From Beta vulgaris subsp. vulgaris (lineage: Eukaryota > Streptophyta > Magnoliopsida > Caryophyllales > Amaranthaceae): a stretch of DNA of 64,000 nucleotides. Below, one piece after another: positions 31,651 to 41,995 of the stretch; the first letter of the stretch is position 1; each line of letters starts with the position of its first letter. The stretch covers positions 50,621,072 to 50,685,071 of the forward strand of contig NC_079205.1 in NCBI RefSeq assembly GCF_026745355.1, given 5' to 3'. A model generated the notes under the pieces. The model saw only the letters and a program-made list of their open reading frames with translations. It was not told where the DNA came from and did not search any database. The position numbers and the translations under genes were made by a program.

Positions 31651-33060
31651 ATGCTGAAGAGGAAGTCTACCTGGCGGCCCCTCAAGAAAACCACCACCGC
31701 AGCCACCTCGTCTCCTCCTCCTTCTCCCGATCCGCCTTCACCCCCTCGCAAACCAACTCCCCTACCTCAACCGTCGCCTCCTCGTAAACCTACACCCCCA
31801 CCATCTCCACCACCCTCTTCTTCTCATGAACCGCCACCCACAAAATCACCGGTAAAATTCGTTACCAAGAAAACTCCACCATCTCTGAAAAAATCTTCGG
31901 CCAAGAAAACCGTTACCATGAAAATCACGGCCAAAAAGATTCCGACCCAGAAAAAACTACCTACAAAACCTCCGGCGCCGAAAAAGGGACAAAAATCAGT
32001 CAAGAAACCAGTTCTGAAATCGGTTGACAACACGGCTTCTCCGACCTCTACGCCGTCGCCTTCCGCTGCTACATCTTCCGGCGTCGTTCAAACACAAAAA
32101 CAAAAAGCCTCTGGTAAGCCCAGCTCGTCTAACCCTCCTTCTAAAAAGTCAAAAGTGCTAACTTCTTCAACTTCGGTCAAAATCTTGTCTGGTCGTGTTT
32201 TTTCGACGCTTTGGCTTTAAAAACCTGGGTTTAAAATTCTGTCTGATGCCTTAAAGAATCAATGTTGGTTGAATTTGCTGGATTATACTGATGAAATATA
32301 TATTGATGAGGTTAGTTTTATGAAACTTTGGTTGTTAGTGAGAACTTTATCCTAAGTTCTACTGTAAATGATATTGGGATTACGTTGTATGTGGATGATT
32401 TGGCCCAGTTACTAGGAGTTCCTAATAATGATTTTTCGGAATATACAACTCAGTCCTAGCCTTTTGTTCCTGATGTGGACAACGCTACCATTAGCCGCAC
32501 AATATCTACCCGTCCTCTCCCTCATGCTCAAATTTTTTCTGCTTCTATGCTCCCTGCTCAATTCAAGTTGCTTCGTAGCTTGATTACCAAGACCCTTCTT
32601 CCCCGTATTGAAAACCATGGGGATTACGGACCAAGTTTCAATTTGGTTGTTATCTAATGGACATCCCATTAACCTTCCTCACCTTATGATATCTCATATG
32701 GGACATTTTTCTTCCTCCTCTCCTTATTATCCATACGGGATGTGGCTTACTAGAGTGTTTAAGGCTTTTGATGTGTTGAACTCTACTTCTAAGGGAGTTC
32801 CTTGTACTGACACTATGAGCGATGGGATGCTCAGTAGGATGGAGTTGTGTGTGATGGGCAATGAGTTACTGAAAAAAGATTTCTTGGGTTTTCAACCGAA
32901 AGAGGCTTGTGCGGGTTGTCTTAAGGTGAATGAGGATGTGCGGGCTATGAAACAACAACAGCAGCAGATGTTGGCTCGTCTAAGAGCTTTTGAGACTCTT
33001 ATAGCACAGCGGCACCGTCAACTTCTCTCTGATGTCCTTCTCAAACAATCCCCACCCTGA
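31651..33060 (+). pseudogene. Sirevirus 3' envelope-like ORF, broken
   Basis: The ORF lies between pol and the 3' LTR in sense orientation. The N-terminal 190 codons (31651-32220) are rich in Pro, Ser and Lys, with KPTPPPSPPPSSS-type runs and a basic KKxPT repeat region. Frames then change through 32220-32600, and 32608-33060 is again open with a PYGMWLTRVFKAFDV block and a glutamine-rich helix (KQQQQQMLARLRAFETL). Position, length and block order fit the envelope-like ORF3 described in Sireviruses. Function is unproven in the family, and I see no clear signal peptide here. At least one stop and several frameshifts disable it. Confidence 0.75.
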
Positions 33061-33299
33061 TCCTAGTTGTACTATGATATTGGCTAGTCTTGTATTTTTT
33101 TGCTAAAACTTATTCGTTTTCAAATCGATGTTTTGGTTTGTTGTGATACTTTATGGTATATTTTGGATATTCATGTGGATTGTGAATTGGTGATGATTAT
33201 TGTAGCACCAACATCACTAGCTGGATTAGTAGAGCTATTGACTATTGTGGAATGTTCTAACTACGTGCATGGTTTTTTGTCTTCTCATACTTTTTGAGG

Positions 33300-33595
33300 A
33301 TGCCATAAGGGGGAAAAGAATCTATATAATATTATGCTTTGTGACAGTAAGATATTCTCATTGCTATACTTTGTGAATCGAATATAAAAATGAGCATGTG
33401 GAGACAAGTGGAACTTGAATGCTATTAATCTAATGTATGGATAGGTTTTAAAGGGTAAGTGAATCACAATAACATATGCATCATACTTTGAGGGGGAATA
33501 AAAAAGAATACCATATATGCATACTTTGAGGGGGGAACAAGTAATTATCTAACAATATTAGATTTATGGTTTGTCATCATCAAAAAGGGGGAATT
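33300..33595 (+). promoter_or_regulatory. Series of polypurine tracts before the Sirevirus 3' LTR
   Basis: The primary tract AAAAAGGGGGAA (33582-33593) directly precedes the LTR. Three similar tracts lie upstream: AAGGGGGAAAAG (about 33308), TTTGAGGGGGAATAAAAAAG (about 33487) and TTTGAGGGGGGAACAAG (about 33527), two of them preceded by the same GCAT..CATACT word. Repeated polypurine tracts are a recognised Sirevirus feature and prime plus-strand DNA synthesis. Confidence 0.75.
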
Positions 33596-35133
33596 CGTTG
33601 TGCATATACATGTTATGTTTTGATGATGAAAATTAATATAATATGTTATGGTATGAAAGTATGTGCATGAAGAAAGGAATTCATAAATGAAGACTTTGAG
33701 GAAAAGAAGAATCAACAATGAAGTCCAAGTTTATATGTTCCTTAGAATAGTTACTTTATATACAAATGTAATATGCTTGAACTAAGTGACATTCTATGTG
33801 CTAAATATAGACATATAAAATTGGAAAAATTGACATGAATAATCCCAACTTTCGTCTGTCTTCTCAAAATGATCCCAACTTTGAATTATTTCAAAATAAT
33901 CCCAACTTTTGTGGGGAGCTTCTCAAAATAAGCCAAACTATATTTTTTCTTGCCTACACTAATCCATTTTAGGTCCATAATATGTTGAACATTAATAATT
34001 CGGATTATTTTGAGAAGGTACCCCCTAAAGTTTGGATTATTGTGGAATAATCTAAAGTTGGGATCATTTTGAGAAGACAGATAAAAGTTAGGATTATTCA
34101 TGTCAATTTTTCCTATAAAATTAGTATAATTATTATTTTCTTCGAGCTAAGGAAATAAATAATTGTATTAATATTATATGTCTATATAAAAAGGAAATTA
34201 GTTTTTGTAATAAGATAAAATATTTTCATAAAAAAAATTTTAGAAAAGAATTTTATAAAAAACGTGTTTTAGAAAAGAATTTATACAAACGTGTTTTATG
34301 AAAAGAATTTATAAAAACGTGTTTTAGAAAAGCATTTCAGAAAAACGTGTTTTGAGAAAACAAGTAAAATAGTTTTCTAAAAAGATTTGAAAATACTTTT
34401 TGATAAAAACAGAATTTGAGTTGAAAAGAAAATCCAATATGGAAAACTTATCTTTTTGAGATTAAAGATAAAGATGGAAAAAGATAATGTTTGTTTTTCT
34501 AAAAAGAGAGTTTTATCCCTTAAATTAAGGATTAAAAGATAAAGATATTTTTGAAGGATTTTCGTCCAAACCAAGTCCTATAAAAGGGTTTTATAATTCA
34601 CTTTTAGATCTCACGTTTTCAAGAGAAAAATGAGATATTAAGAGCTGAAAACAATTTCCTTACGCACAGAGTATAGCACTGTTTGAGTCAGATTCAAGTA
34701 ACTATTATATGAGTGTAATTGTCCTCTAATTGCTTGAATAAGAAGCACACGTTTGAGGATTCTTTCTTTCTGCAATTTCACTATTATAGTAAGTCTCAAC
34801 TCTTAGAGTTAAGAGTTGGTTAGCACTACTAGGGTTAGTAGTGAGGGAGTCTTAATGTATCAAGAGGTTGGTATCTTAAGATTCAAAGAAATAAAGAGTT
34901 TGTTTTGTGTGGACGTAGATCTCAGAGGCTAGATTGAACCACATTATATTCTGTGTTTGTGCATCAAATTCCACATAATTTAAGTTTTAGTTTTCGCAAA
35001 AACTCAGAGATTTACGATTATTTTGCACAGTGGCTGGCACTGTGCAATAACAAAGATTTTGCGAAAATCGATCAAATTTCGTCACTCAATTCAACCCTCC
35101 CCCCCTTCTTGAGTGTCACCTTGGGTTCTAACA
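33596..35133 (+). repeat. Sirevirus 3' LTR, carrying a MITE
   Basis: It is homologous to 23095-24361 and ends TTGGGTTCTAACA. The first base of the LTR appears changed (CGTTGTGC instead of TGTTGTGC). It lacks a short TAACAGTTGCAACAGA stretch present in the 5' copy and contains the 291-bp insertion at 33823-34113. The TATA box is at about 34577-34587 and the GCACAGTG hairpin at about 35026-35046. Confidence 0.9.
33823..34113. mobile_element. Mutator-like MITE, 291 bp, in the Sirevirus 3' LTR
   Basis: The termini are perfect inverted repeats starting GGAAAAATTGACATGAATAA, with similarity extending to about 60 bp each side. It is flanked by the 9-bp duplication TATAAAATT (33814-33822 and 34114-34122), the Mutator-superfamily length. 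The 5' LTR (about 23330) shows the empty site with a single TATAAAATT, which proves the boundaries. It is non-coding. Confidence 0.93.
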
Positions 35134-35351
35134 GGTGCAACCGTTCAATGAAGGTGTGTCTGATCTCAGATTCTTGCTGTAATGTTTGGATACATGTTTT
35201 AGGCGTAAGAATTTCTCCAATTCCAAGCCCAAAACCCAACGCTTCTATTCCTAATACATCATCCCTACACCTACTCATCGAAGCATGTTCTTTCTCCTTA
35301 TGCTTCCCGAAATTTCAGCTTGATATTTCCTTACCGCCTTCCTTTGCCATG
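35134..35351 (-). pseudogene. LINE-B ORF1, N-terminus
   Basis: The reading probably starts at ATG 35351 (MAKEGGK). The later segment DVLGIEALGFGLGIGEILTP parallels LINE-P (GIEALDFGFGIGEILTP near 36900). It ends in a E-I-R-H-T-F block interrupted by the Sirevirus; the next part of ORF1 is at 23089 downward. A stop lies early in the frame. Confidence 0.8.
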
Positions 35352-35435
35352 GCGACGGTGTATGACCCTATCTTGTGTCGAGAGAAACTTGGAGTGGTTG
35401 TCTCAAGCGTGACATTACTTTGTATTTCATTAATA

Positions 35436-35753
35436 CTCCCTCCGTTTCCTAAAGATCTTCCCACTTACTGTTTCTACAGATACCGAGGAAAATCAAGTTG
35501 TGTGGGGTATGGTGTTAGTAAAGTAGGAGAGACAAAGGGGTTAAGATAAATAAACAAATAAAAAGGGGTTAAAGTAGGAGAGAGAAAGGGAGTAAAATTG
35601 AATTAATAATGTAATGGTGGACCATATGATAGTGACATGAGAGGGTAAATAGGGAAATTTGTTTTGCCAAATAAGGAATAAAGCAAATGAGGGAAGATCT
35701 TTTGGAAACACCCTTAAACGGAAAGAGGGAAGATCTTTAGGAAACGGAGGGAG
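35436..35753. mobile_element. Stowaway-like (Tc1/mariner) MITE, 318 bp
   Basis: The inverted termini CTCCCTCCGTTTCCTAAAGA and its complement are perfect over more than 25 bp and are flanked by TA on both sides (35434-35435, 35754-35755). CTCCCTCCGT is the classic Stowaway terminus. The plus-strand open frame crossing it from 34953 is a chance frame. It sits just upstream of LINE-B ORF1. Confidence 0.93.
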
Positions 35754-35755
35754 TA

Positions 35756-36780
35756 ATTGGTGTTTTCAAATAGAATTATACAAAACGTTTTGATAATAGA
35801 ACTCTATAAAGTGAAATGAAATCACAATTTTGTTTAAAGTTTTTAGTCTAAATCACTAAATTGGACATAATTTATTTATTTTAAAAAATAGCATATAACT
35901 CATTGATAGCACAGTTCCATGGGCTATGGAGACATAAAGTACTCTAATTGATTATATGGAGGTATGCTTGATACATTGAGACTTGACCTAATTAGATTCT
36001 AAAAGCATAATCGATCTATTATATTTAGTGAATTCCTTAGACATGAGTATATCTTAATAACCACAATATAATTAGGTTATAAAGGCATTGATTATATGAG
36101 CTAAAAATTGAGTGGGAGTTATATATGGTCATACAAGAGTGGATAAGTCCTCTTATTAAATCAGCATGACATATGGGCCTCTTGATCAGCGAGAATTGAA
36201 AAATTGCATGGCCATGCAAAAAAGGATTAATGAGTTAATACTTATTTGAGCAGTTCGAACTCAACAATCAAGGAACAAAAATTTGGGAATAATGTGGTAT
36301 TATCAAATTTGGCATTAAGTGACTTAAGGAATTTAACATTGCGCTCATGTATTACAAGTGGGAAATTAAATTAATATGTCCTCATACATCCCGATAATTA
36401 ATAAATAAAAATAGGAATTAAATTATGAAGATAATAAAGTTAATTATTTTTTACGATCGTATTTACTTGTTAGAGAATAAGTATGATTAATAAGACAGTA
36501 TTGATTGCGCTTATAACTATAATACATTAATCCTATGAGGCCACACATTATAGCACAAGTTGGAAAAGCAATCTAAATCTATTTATGATTAGGGATGGCT
36601 GGCCATAAAGGGAATCAGAGGAGAAAATGTTCTCCTAACTTGCCTGTGACTTATTTATTATATATATGATACGATATTAGGCTCAATTTCATTGTTCATT
36701 TATAAATATGATGCACACCTTGAGTGCCTTTTGTCTCTAAGTTTTCTCTGTACACGATAGGTTATCATGCATCTATAGCC
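35756..36780. other. Unassigned AT-rich stretch between two divergent LINEs
   Basis: No coding sequence, terminal repeat or tandem array is apparent. The composition resembles a retrotransposon LTR or LINE 5' region. The right end (from about 36700) is probably the LINE-P 5' leader. Confidence 0.4.
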
Positions 36781-38116
36781 ATGGAAAGATCATTTGGGGA
36801 GAAAACTCAAGGTAGCAACCGTGGAAAAATTAAGGAGAAACCTAAGGGTCCGACATCGGATTCTCAAGCTCTTATAACTCGATCAATGGAGAATATTATG
36901 GGCATTGAAGCTCTGGATTTTGGGTTTGGTATTGGAGAGATTCTAACGCCAAGATCGTCCCTAAATTAATTGAGTAGCAATATGAGATTAGGCACACCTT
37001 TAATGAATGGTTGCAAACTATTTATGATAGTGCTCATGGTCATTATTCTCACTCAGGACAAATTCACCAGTCTGGTTATCCTATTACAATTTTGCAGCAA
37101 TTTGAGGTTGTAGTAATAGAACATGATTTAGAGGAAGATGAAATGGAAAATGTGAATGTATTAGATAGATTTCATGAAGGATGTGTCTGAACCTGTCCAT
37201 ATCGAAATGGAAGACATTCAGGAGGAAATTTATTTATGGAACTCTTCGATCATTTGTTATGTGGTTGAATCTAATACCCCAATTCATGTAATGGGAAGTT
37301 ATTTGAGAAGAGTCGTTTGAAAATCATTTAATATTGATTAGGTAGCCATGGCGAAGAAGAGCATATTGTTTCTTGTAAGATTTAATGGCATGGATTCTCA
37401 AGACAAAGTCATTGAAGGACATTACTTCGTTGACCAAATAAAGACCTTTGATTGTGAAACATTGGAATTCAGAAATGGATTTTGGAAAAGAAGCTTTAAA
37501 ACAGTTCCTATATGGGTACAGTTGAGCCTGAATCTCAGATATTAGGGAGAAAAGTCACTACATAAATTTGTTTCACAACTAGGTGATGCAATTAAGCGTG
37601 ATAAGGCTACAAGGAATAGAGAGAAGTTGCAGTATCCTTGTGTATTAATAATTAAAAATAATATTAATCAGAATCTCCCTAATAGTATTAATTTCTATAA
37701 TGAACATGTATGTTTGAGAGAAGTACCTATTGTGTTTTAATGAACCAAGTAAATGCCATAATTATAAGAATTTTGGTCACACAACTCAAGAATGTAGGGA
37801 GAAGAAGACTAAGCAGATAAGGGTTCCTAAAACTCATATACATTCTAAGCCTATTGAGAAGATAATCTCACCTGCAGTATTTGAAGTTGTTCCAAAATCA
37901 ATTGTTCAGGAAACTCCAAAAGTAGAGTTGGATCAAGATGAACTTTACAGAGCATTGAAACCCATTAGAGTAAGGGTATCTAGTGTTACTCAAACTACAC
38001 AAAATCCCTTTCAAACGCTGGAGATATTAGAAAAGGTACCAACAAACAGAATACGTCCAGTGAGTGATGTTGCTCAAGAGACCCGAAGAATTAATTTTTT
38101 ATCAAGGAGGGAGTGA
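36781..38116 (+). pseudogene. LINE-P ORF1 (DUF4283 plus CCHC-type region)
   Basis: The start ATG is at 36781 (MERSFGEK). GIEALDFGFGIGEILTP follows, then after frame changes a MEDIQEEIYLWNSSIICYVV block and, at 37348-37545, KKSILFLVRFNGMDSQD and VPIWVQLSLNLRY of DUF4283. A zinc-knuckle-like C-H-N-Y-K-N-F-G-H-T-T-Q-E-C at about 37745-37787 has tyrosine where the second cysteine is expected. A basic/acidic tail runs to a stop at 38114-38116, just before ORF2. It is an RNA-binding chaperone-type protein in active L1 elements; frameshifts and stops disable it here. Confidence 0.87.
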
Positions 38117-38129
38117 CCTCGTAGGTTGA

Positions 38130-40550
38130 ATGGATAAGTTGTTATGCTGGAATGTGAGAGGTTTGAACACAATAAATAAGCAAAAATATGTGCAATAATA
38201 TATGCACAAGTTTGCCTTTGGTGTAGTTAGCCTCTTAGAAACAAAAATAAAAGCTGAAAATATAAGAAGCATGTATAAGAGGATTCTTAGTGGATGGGGG
38301 AAAAATCATATTAGCTTGGAAACTAAGGTGTTTTGAGATAACTGTTATTAAAGTTACTAATCAATTAGTGCACCGTCATTTGGTACCTAATAGCGATAAA
38401 GCTGGTTTTTTCTACACCTTTATTTATGCTTTCAATGAGAGACCTAAAAGAGTAGAGTTATGGAAAGATTAAAAGCAACTAAAAACTCATGAAGCTTGGA
38501 TCATATGTGGAGATTTTAATAGTGTGATGCATACTGATGAGAGAATTGAGTCTTATGTTAAAGACAGTGAGATGAGGGACATGAAAGATTGTATGAATTG
38601 GTGTACTATGACAGATTTAAAAAGTTCAGGGAACTTTTTCATCTGGAGCAATAAATAGTAGGGCTCTGCAAGAGTCTTCTGATATAAGCTAAATAAAATA
38701 CTAGCCAATCAAACCTAGATAAAATTATTTCCTTTCGTCGAAGATTGCTTTCATAATGAGGGAGAATGTGATCATTCTTCTCCAGTCCTATATGTTTATC
38801 CAGATGATGTGAAGGGTAGAAGACCTTTTAAGTATTTCAGAATGTAGAGATTGTCATCACAATTTAAAGAAAGGTCTATAAGAGCATGGAGTATGGAAGT
38901 GCATGGGAATAAGATATTTAAGCTTGTCGAAAAAGCTTAAAGCAATGAAGACTGAAGAGTACCTTGAAGGAGCTGAATAAAGAAGGCTTTTTGAAGATAT
39001 AAGCTGTTGAGATTCAAGCTTATCACAGAATTCAATTAGCTCAAAACGAGTTGCATATTCATCTAGGAGACTCATAAGTTGTTGCAGCTAAATTGGAAGC
39101 TGTAAAAGATTAGCATTTTAGGGATAAAGCTTATCTGGAATTTATTTCTCAAAAAAAAAAAAAAAACATGGTTGAATTAAGAATGGTGATGAGAACTCAT
39201 CCCTTTTTCATCAGAGCATAAGCCATAAGGTTACATAAACCAAGTGTATATCATTTATGATGAACACGGGAGCTGATAGGATTCACCAAAAGTTGTGTTT
39301 CAGGATTTTCTATCATACTATGAGAAGCTATTAGGTACAAATGATGAAACAAGAAGATTTGTTATAGCTCAATTGGTTCAAGAAGGCCTTGTTGTTACAG
39401 ATGAACATAGAGAGATACTTACTACTCTATACACAGTAATGGAGTTGAAGAAGGCTTCATTCTCTATTCCAGGCGATAAAGCTCCTAGTCCGAATGGTTT
39501 TTGCACACATTTTTATGGGGATGCATGGTCTATATCAGTACGTAAGAAAGTGATGATGTGTTGGATACTTTGCGAGGAGGGGGAGTGTTAAAAGAGTTAA
39601 ACACAACTGTTATCACCCTTGTTCCTAAGAAAAAATTTCCCAAAAATATGTGTGATTTTAGACCAATATCATTTTGTAACACAATATATAAGTGTGTAAC
39701 TAAGGTTATTTGTGAAAGATTGAGTAAAGTTCTACCTGATTTAATTATGGAAAATCAAGGTGGCTTTATTCATGACAGATATAAAGTGCATAACATCATG
39801 GTGATTCAAGATTTAGTGAAGCATTATGGAAGGAAAAGAATTAAGCCTAGCTGTTTATTGAAGATAGATATTGAAAAAGCTTATGATACTGTCAATTCGG
39901 ATTTCTCTAAGGAAATGATGCAAACTCTGGGATTCCCTAATTCCTTCAGTGATCATATTATGGAGTGTGTGTGTCCACACCTATGTTCTCATAGATGCTT
40001 AATGGTAACATGACAGACTTTTTTAAGTCTTCTAGAGGAAGGTGACCTCATTTCACCTTTGTTGTTATTACCGGGTATTGAATATCTTTCTAGAATATTG
40101 ACTTAATTGGGTGAATTACAACAATTTCAGTTCCACCCTAGATGCAAGGAAACGACGCACAATCCCATGTGTTTTGCTAATGACCTTATAATGTGTTTTG
40201 AAGGTGGTCCATTTATTTGCTCTTGAGAGCTTTCAAACTTTTTTGAGAATCATTAGGGTTGAAAGCTAATGTAGGTAAATTTGCATTTTATATTGTGGAA
40301 TGACTGAGAGAGATGAAAAAAGAATAGTAGAAGTTTCTCCGATCCTTTCAAAAGGATAATTTGCCATTTAGATACCGTGGGGCTCCTATATGTGCAAATA
40401 AGATCTTAGCTACTCAAGGTTAGGCTCTACTTGAGAAGATGATGATGTTATGGTTCAATATCTACTTTTTTCCTCTACTTCTTTGTTGAAATGCTTGCTA
40501 ATAGTGCTCTTAGGAGATATTTTATACTAATATCTTCCATCTAATTATGT
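38130..40550 (+). pseudogene. LINE-P ORF2 (endonuclease and reverse transcriptase)
   Basis: ORF2 starts at ATG 38130 with MDKLLCWNVRGLN. Endonuclease blocks continue with LLETKIKAEN, WIICGDFNSVMHTDER (about 38495-38545) and FFIWSNK. The reverse transcriptase has PGDKAPSPNGF (near 39475), LKELNTTVITLVPKKKFP, RPISFCNTIYKCVTK, MENQGGFIHDR, PSCLLKIDIEKAYDTVNSDF (about 39850-39905), and then a broken S-P-L-L block. The catalytic box reads FANDLIM (about 40172) instead of F-A-D-D, so it is dead at the active site as well as by frameshift. The sequence ends at about 40550, where the Athila-like LTR starts. A 17-A run occurs near 39154. Confidence 0.88.
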
Positions 40551-40556
40551 TTTTGT

Positions 40557-41910
40557 GTTTTATGATAGTTTTCAGGTTTTAGGAATTATTTCCCTATTTT
40601 CTGCTATTCTTGATACCACAACAGATTGGGGAGAGTTAGGAGGCACGTGTACGAGTTCCCGAGGCACGAAGCTGCTTCTGAAATCCTTCGGGTGTGAAGA
40701 GATTTGAAGGCTTGGCATCAAATGCCAACAAAGCTCTATTTGAAGGGCAGCACAATCTGGTCGGGCGACATCCTCCCGACCGGGAGGTCACTTTTCTCCA
40801 AGCATCATATGTCTCGGGCACGATGTGGCGTAACTCACCAGCTCGCAATTTATTTTTGGTGCCCGATCAAGCTTGCCCGCTTGACCTGATCGATGCTCTC
40901 CTAAGATTGCTAAAGAACTACATCGTTGGAGGCCCGCCCAATGGAGTCGGGCGTCGGGACGCCCGATCTGACGGTTGGCCTAGAAGCTAATTATGGACTT
41001 TTTTATTTCCTTTTTTGATCTTTTTTAGGAGTTAGTATAAATAGCTTTGTGAAATATTTGGCAAGGATCCTTTTTCTGATTTTGATTTCCATTTATTAGT
41101 TTTCCTAAACTCTAGTTTTCTCTCTCTAGCCCTAATTATTGCATATTGGAAATTATTCAATTCAAGTTCTTCCTTTTTCCTTTTTCCTTTTTCCTTTCAA
41201 TTGGTAATTGTCTCTTTCATAGTTCTTATTTACTGTCAAGTATTTATCTCTTATTATTTTTAATTGCTTCAAAATATGAATATTTCAATAGTTATTGTTT
41301 TTGCTTTCTTTGCCATGAGTGAGTAGTTTCATCTCTAGGGCTTAGTGGGAAGCCATTATGCCATGATTTATTGTTCTTGATTTCTTTAATAGTGAGGTTG
41401 TAGTTAGAGAAATTCTCGTGTGATTCAATTTAATTGGCGATTTATGTTATTATGCAATTTCATGAATCGTTTCTGGCTAATAATTGTTTGTATTGACCAA
41501 GATCTTACCTTTAGAGGCCTAAAACACACCAGCGAATCTGATTATGTAATGTGACCATATTGCATATGTTGCCTTGAGAATGTTAAGACCCGACCATGGG
41601 ATTAAAGCCTACTTTAACTGCTCGACCCAATATCTAAGTATTATTAGTTATTTGAACCCTCCTGATTGATATAAGCATGGTAGACCGATTGAACGCCCTA
41701 GATATTTAATTATTTGATAAATTTCCATCTCTTGTGATCTAGTTTATTTTAGCTTAGTTATTAATCATTCAACAACTTTTCTCTGTGAATAGTTAAGTAA
41801 TTGAGAATAAATCTGTAGAATTCCTCTCCATGTGGATCAATCCGTATTTGCTAAGTATTTTCTAACAGTAGTCATTGTGCACTTACGGTACTTTTTAAAA
41901 CCCAGCATCA
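40557..41910 (+). repeat. Athila-like 5' LTR (about 1.35 kb)
   Basis: The right end CCCAGCATCA (41910) is fixed by the primer-binding site that follows. The left end near 40557 (TGTTTTATGATAG) is an estimate. It contains GC-richer CCCGATC/CGGGCG blocks (40740-40980), a TATA-like AGTATAAATAGC (about 41034-41045), and a 7-bp tandem CTTTTTC run (about 41170-41197). Open frames at 40636-40990 on both strands are chance frames. Confidence 0.75.
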
Positions 41911-41916
41911 TGTTTT

Positions 41917-41934
41917 TGGCGTCGTTGCTCGGGA
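41917..41934 (+). other. Primer-binding site (tRNA-Asp type) of the Athila-like element
   Basis: TGGCGTCGTTGCTCGGGA, six bases after the LTR, is a slightly mutated complement of plant tRNA-Asp 3' ends, as in Athila and related Ty3/gypsy elements. Confidence 0.85.
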
Positions 41935-41995
41935 GACGGCTAGTTTTATAGCTTTTTCATTATTTTTTTAAACTATTTTTTCTTTGTTTCTTTTA

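Larger units (their letters stand above)
23095..35133 (+). mobile_element. Sirevirus-type Ty1/copia retrotransposon (12 kb with nested insertions)
   Basis: The structure is complete: 5' LTR 23095-24361, tRNA-Met primer-binding site, gag with two CCHC knuckles, protease, integrase, reverse transcriptase, RNase H, a 3' envelope-like ORF, polypurine tracts and 3' LTR 33596-35133. Long LTRs, a Gag coiled coil and the extra 3' ORF place it in the Sirevirus (SIRE/Maximus) lineage. Flanks are GTTGC (23090-23094) and GGTGC (35134-35138), a target duplication with one mismatch, within LINE-B ORF1. All coding parts are broken by stops and frameshifts. A solo LTR is inserted in gag and a Mutator-like MITE in the 3' LTR. 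Confidence 0.9.

Noticed and set aside
34953..35549. 198-codon plus-strand ORF
   Set aside because: It crosses the Sirevirus LTR end, antisense LINE ORF1 and a Stowaway MITE. It is a chance frame.
40636..40990. Overlapping ORFs of 60-98 codons on both strands
   Set aside because: They lie inside the Athila-like LTR, overlap each other on both strands and show no domain. They are chance frames in GC-richer DNA.
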